The notes under the pieces were generated by a model. That model had not been told where the DNA came from. It ran no database searches and worked only from the letters and a program-made list of their open reading frames with translations. DNA of 8,482 nt from Rikenellaceae bacterium (lineage in GTDB: Bacteria > Bacteroidota > Bacteroidia > Bacteroidales > UBA932), in contig CAAFYX010000042.1 in assembly GCA_900767375.1 (NCBI GenBank), forward strand, positions 1-8,482, written 5' to 3'. The position numbers and the translations under genes were made by a program. Positions 6,064 to 8,482 of the stretch are shown here, piece after piece. The number at the start of each line of letters is the position of its first letter. Position 1 is the stretch's first letter.

Positions 6064-7230
6064 CTGAATTTTGTGGTTAATCGAGCATCTTTGGAGCAGG
6101 TCCGTGGAGATAATCCCGTCGCTTTCCAGGATTCCGATGCATTTCATCACTTCCGCGAACGCCAGCCCTGTGCCGCCGCATATGTCCTCAGGGGTGCTTC
6201 CCCTGTTCTTCCTGATGAATCCTGCAATGCTTCTGATGCTGTCAAGTCCGTCCATGGGAGATTTCCCACCGTAGAGGCGCTCCAGATCATCCTCCAGGCC
6301 TGACCGTGTCCTTCTGATGCGCGACCCCAGGCCCAGGATGTCCAGGAAGTGGCTTGTGTCCGTGATGGGCTCGGCCAGCTTCTCCCTGAGCAGCTGGTTG
6401 CACCCCTGCGACCTCATGTCATCGGCCCTGCCTGTCAGTACCAGGAGGTCGCGGTCGTACGAGGCCGCCAGCCTCGCCGTAATCATCCCGCCTCCCTTGG
6501 CCTTGGATTCGACCAGGATGGTTCCGCATGACATCCCTGCGATTATCCGGTTCCTTCTGATGAAGTTGATGGCCTTCGGCTCCGTGTCCGGCGGATAGTC
6601 GGTGACTATCGCGCAGCCCGATGTCTGCGCCAGGACCTCAGCATAGCGGCCGTGCCGCGACGGATAGACGGTGTCTATCCCCGTCGGCAGCACGGCCACT
6701 GTCGGCAGCCCTCCCTCCAGCGCCGCAAGATGCGCAATGATGTCTGTACCAATGGCAAATCCGCTCACTATCAATGGCTTCTTCTCCGCCAATGCCATAG
6801 CTCCCACAATCTTCCTGCACCATTCCTTTCCATAGAGCGAGATGTCCCTCGTTCCTACCACGGCGACCTGCGGGCGAAGGTTGAAGACCTTCTCCGGTGG
6901 GTCGCACGACCTGTAGTACAGACCGACAGGGGCATCGTCGCACTCCCTCAGCAGTTCCGGGTATCCGGGGTCCGCGCAGGTGAGGAAGCCGCAGCCCTTC
7001 CGCTCCAGGGCCTGCAGTTCCCGGTCTGTCCTCTCCAGCTCCTTCTCCGTCAGGAACGGGGCAATCTTCGAGTACGGTCCGAGAAGCTCCGCCTTCTCGG
7101 GACCGCTGAGCCTGAAAGCCCCCCAGGCCGAGCCGGCGGCGGCGATCAGGCCGTGTGATACGGCCGGCTCGAAGCCGAACGCCCTGTTCAGGGCGCAAAC
7201 GCATACTTTTTCCGTGTAGTCCTTTTCCAT
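6061..7230 (-). CDS. dprA: DNA-processing protein DprA (Smf)
   Basis: DprA binds single-stranded DNA in the cytoplasm and loads RecA; it is needed for natural transformation in competent bacteria but is also widespread in others. The 389 residues show the usual layout. A helical N-terminal region (1-60) is followed by the Rossmann-like DprA core (about 121-300) with VAVVGTRDIS (122-131), SGFAIGTDIIAHLAAL (156-171, usually SGLARGID.AAH), LPTGIDTVYP (181-190), FIRRNRIIAGMS (223-234), KAKGGGMITARLA (243-255) and QGCNQLL (275-281). A C-terminal winged-helix-like domain lies at about 325-385. The core differs from the common form at the ARG position (AIG here), so it is a divergent but intact member. 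The start at 7230 is only 5 bases after a perfect -7 element, and the next Met is far inside the protein. It is the first gene of the dprA-tatD-ansA run, downstream of the queA terminator. Confidence 0.94.
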   Translation of the reverse strand: MEKDYTEKVCVCALNRAFGFEPAVSHGLIAAAGSAWGAFRLSGPEKAELLGPYSKIAPFLTEKELERTDRELQALERKGCGFLTCADPGYPELLRECDDAPVGLYYRSCDPPEKVFNLRPQVAVVGTRDISLYGKEWCRKIVGAMALAEKKPLIVSGFAIGTDIIAHLAALEGGLPTVAVLPTGIDTVYPSRHGRYAEVLAQTSGCAIVTDYPPDTEPKAINFIRRNRIIAGMSCGTILVESKAKGGGMITARLAASYDRDLLVLTGRADDMRSQGCNQLLREKLAEPITDTSHFLDILGLGSRIRRTRSGLEDDLERLYGGKSPMDGLDSIRSIAGFIRKNRGSTPEDICGGTGLAFAEVMKCIGILESDGIISTDLLQRCSINHKIQ

Positions 7231-7235
7231 GCCGC

Positions 7236-7243
7236 CAAAAGTA
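7236..7243 (-). promoter_or_regulatory. Possible -7 element just before dprA
   Basis: The minus strand reads TACTTTTG, a perfect TAnnTTTG match, ending 5 bases before the dprA ATG. A TTTG lies upstream (7260 down to 7257) but only 13 bases away instead of 19-21, and it belongs to the queA terminator's T-tract. If used, transcription would begin at or next to the ATG, giving a leaderless or nearly leaderless mRNA. Confidence 0.4.
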
Positions 7244-7257
7244 TGGAAAATGAAAAC

Positions 7258-7294
7258 AAAAAACCTCCAGAATCATAAATTCCGGAGGTTTTTT
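7258..7294 (-). terminator. Strong terminator after queA (symmetrical)
   Basis: A 16-bp stem (AAAAAACCTCC... with ...GGAGGTTTTTT; one G-U wobble) surrounds a 5-base loop at 7274-7278. On the minus strand the stem ends in six T followed by GTTTT, 27 bases after the queA stop codon. Because the stem starts with A and ends with T, it would also work on the plus strand, though no plus-strand gene is seen. It separates queA from dprA. Confidence 0.9.
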
Positions 7295-7321
7295 ATGAAT
7301 CTGTATACGATTTTTATCTTT

Positions 7322-8392
7322 TTATATGATAAGCATGGCGTCTCCGTAAGGACCGAAGCGGTAGCCTTCCTGAAGCGCGACGTCATAGGCGTGCATCACG
7401 TTCTCGAAACCACCGAATGCCGCCACGGCCATGAGCATCGTGGACTCCGGGGTGTGGAAGTTGGATACGATGGCGTCAGGGATGGAGTACTCGTAAGGAG
7501 GGAAGATGAACTTGTCGGTCCAGGTGTCGGCGGCGTTGACCTTCTTGCTCGGAGTCACGTTCGTCTCGAGCGCCCTGATGACTGTCACGCCGACTCCCAC
7601 CACCTTGTGGCCTTCGCTCTTGGTGGTGTTGATGGCCTGGGCGGCCTCCTCCGGTATGATGATCCTTTCTGCATCGGTCCTGTGCTTGGAGAGGTCCTCC
7701 ACATCGACTCTTCTGAAATGGCCGATACCCATGTGGACGGTGATGAAGGCTTTGTTTATATCCTTAAGGATCATTCTGTTGAACAGTTCGCGGCTGAAGT
7801 GGAGACCGGCGGCGGGAGCGCTGACGGCGCCTTCGTGCGCAGCGAATATGGTCTGGTAGTTCTCCTTGTCCTCCTCGGTGACGTGGGGCTTGACCCAGAA
7901 CGGGACAGGCACTTCGCCGAGGCTGAAGAGGGTTTGCTTGAAGTCCTCGTATGATCCGTCATAGAGGAAGCGGAGGGTGCGGCCCCTTGACGTGGTGTTG
8001 TCTATGACCTCGGCCACCATGCTCTCATCCTCACCGAAATAGAGCTTGTTGCCGATACGGATCTTTCTAGCGGGGTCGACGATGACGTCCCAGAGACGCT
8101 GCTCCTTGTTGAGCTCCCTGAGGAGGAATACCATGATGTCGGCTCCGGTCTTCTCCTTCTTGCCGAAAAGTTTGGCCGGGAAAACCTTGGTGTCGTTGAG
8201 GACGAAGCGGTCGCCCTTGCCGAAATAGTCGACGATGTCCTTGAATCTGCGGTGCTCGATTTCGCCTGTGGCCTTGTGGAGGACCATCAGTTTGCACTCG
8301 TCCCTCCACTGGATCCTGCCGTCGATTTCCGGCATAAGCTCAGTGGCTATCTTTTCCTCGGGGAGTTCGAAATGGAATTGTGAGAGTTTCAT
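7322..8392 (-). CDS. queA: tRNA preQ1(34) S-adenosylmethionine ribosyltransferase-isomerase
   Basis: QueA moves and isomerises the ribosyl part of S-adenosylmethionine onto 7-aminomethyl-7-deazaguanine at the wobble base of tRNAs for Asp, Asn, His and Tyr, making epoxyqueuosine. The 356 residues match the family (about 345-360). Family marks include MKLSQFHFELPEEKIA at the N-terminus and FVLNDTKVFPAKLFGKK (63-79). AAHEGAVSAPAAGLHFS (184-200) is the usual 'YA..GAVAAPTAGLHF' block. Further marks are VHMGIGHFRRVDVEDL, SNFHTPESTMLM and the ending EGYRFGPYGDAMLII. All domains are complete. The version of these motifs is close to what I recall for Bacteroidota QueA. The start at 8392 is the natural one because the family begins with MKLS.F. 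An inverted repeat lies 5 bases upstream and a strong terminator follows the stop. Confidence 0.96.
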   Translation of the reverse strand: MKLSQFHFELPEEKIATELMPEIDGRIQWRDECKLMVLHKATGEIEHRRFKDIVDYFGKGDRFVLNDTKVFPAKLFGKKEKTGADIMVFLLRELNKEQRLWDVIVDPARKIRIGNKLYFGEDESMVAEVIDNTTSRGRTLRFLYDGSYEDFKQTLFSLGEVPVPFWVKPHVTEEDKENYQTIFAAHEGAVSAPAAGLHFSRELFNRMILKDINKAFITVHMGIGHFRRVDVEDLSKHRTDAERIIIPEEAAQAINTTKSEGHKVVGVGVTVIRALETNVTPSKKVNAADTWTDKFIFPPYEYSIPDAIVSNFHTPESTMLMAVAAFGGFENVMHAYDVALQEGYRFGPYGDAMLII

Positions 8393-8397
8393 ACTGT

Positions 8398-8428
8398 GCC
8401 GTATAAGGTAATACTTTCTATATACGGC
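8398..8428 (-). repeat. Perfect 8-bp inverted repeat in the queA leader
   Basis: GCCGTATA at 8398-8405 and TATACGGC at 8421-8428 are exact inverse complements around a 15-base centre. On the minus strand the second arm ends 5 bases before the queA ATG. As RNA it would be a hairpin next to the start codon; as DNA it could be an operator. No T-tract follows, so it is not a terminator. A near match to the -7 element (TACATTTC, 8437 down to 8430, one mismatch) sits directly upstream, which would put the transcription start inside the first arm. It does not look like a preQ1 riboswitch. Confidence 0.55.
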
Positions 8429-8446
8429 GGAAATGTATGATAAGTT

Positions 8447-8482
8447 TCACACTTTCGCTTCGCGGAATACTTCAAGTATGGA
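8447..8482 (-). CDS. Last codons of an upstream gene (cut by right edge)
   Basis: From the right edge the minus strand reads open for 11 codons (SILEVFREAKV) to a TGA stop at 8447-8449. The peptide looks like an ordinary hydrophilic-hydrophobic C-terminus, and the 54 bases between it and queA form a plausible intergenic gap. In several Bacteroidota truB lies upstream of queA, but 11 residues are too few to identify it. It is equally possible that this is chance open frame. Confidence 0.4.
   Translation of the reverse strand, partial: SILEVFREAKV

Noticed and set aside
5251..6303. A long plus-strand open frame of about 350 codons opposite tatD and the end of dprA
   Set aside because: It runs antisense to two clear, motif-complete genes, has a low-complexity make-up rich in Val, Leu, Glu and Arg, and shows no motif. 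Such antisense frames are common opposite GC-rich genes.
8393..8446. preQ1 riboswitch in the queA leader
   Set aside because: The gap is short and lacks the C-rich loop and A-rich tail of the preQ1 class I pattern; only a simple inverted repeat is seen.

Overview
The window reads as an ordinary chromosomal segment of a member of the Bacteroidota, most likely a gut-type Bacteroidales of moderate GC content. All recognised genes lie on the minus strand. The lineage call rests on four things. Several genes are preceded by the Bacteroidota sigma-70 -7 element TAnnTTTG. Almost all starts lack a Shine-Dalgarno sequence. The exbB / small membrane protein / exbD / exbD cassette is of a Bacteroidota type. 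The AnsA, QueA and DprA proteins have the flavour of that phylum. I cannot name a genus.

In the order of transcription (high to low coordinates) the window holds: the last codons of an unidentified gene (8447-8482); queA for tRNA queuosine synthesis (7322-8392), with a perfect 8-bp inverted repeat just before its start and a strong terminator after it (7258-7294); a tight dprA - tatD - ansA run (7230 down to 4206) coding for a DNA-processing protein, a TatD metallo-hydrolase and a type I asparaginase; an AT-rich gap with a candidate promoter (4079-4205); an energy-transduction operon of exbB, an unknown four-helix membrane protein and two different exbD genes (4078 down to 1735); a terminator and promoter placed back to back (1647-1710); then asnS (202-1608) and the start of udk, which is cut off by the left edge (1-190).

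The exb operon is the one block with a shared job. ExbB and ExbD form a proton-driven inner-membrane motor that normally powers TonB-dependent outer-membrane uptake. No tonB is present here. The operon carries an unknown membrane subunit and two ExbD paralogues with different periplasmic domains. The second exbD has the only clear Shine-Dalgarno sequence in the window. The remaining genes are housekeeping: tRNA charging and modification, nucleotide salvage, DNA uptake or recombination, and amino-acid catabolism.

I found no mobile element, CRISPR array, RNA gene or obvious new defence system. The points worth a second look are small: the makeup of the exb cassette, four perfect -7 elements in short gaps, a possible leaderless dprA, an isolated Shine-Dalgarno sequence, and two dyads in leader regions.
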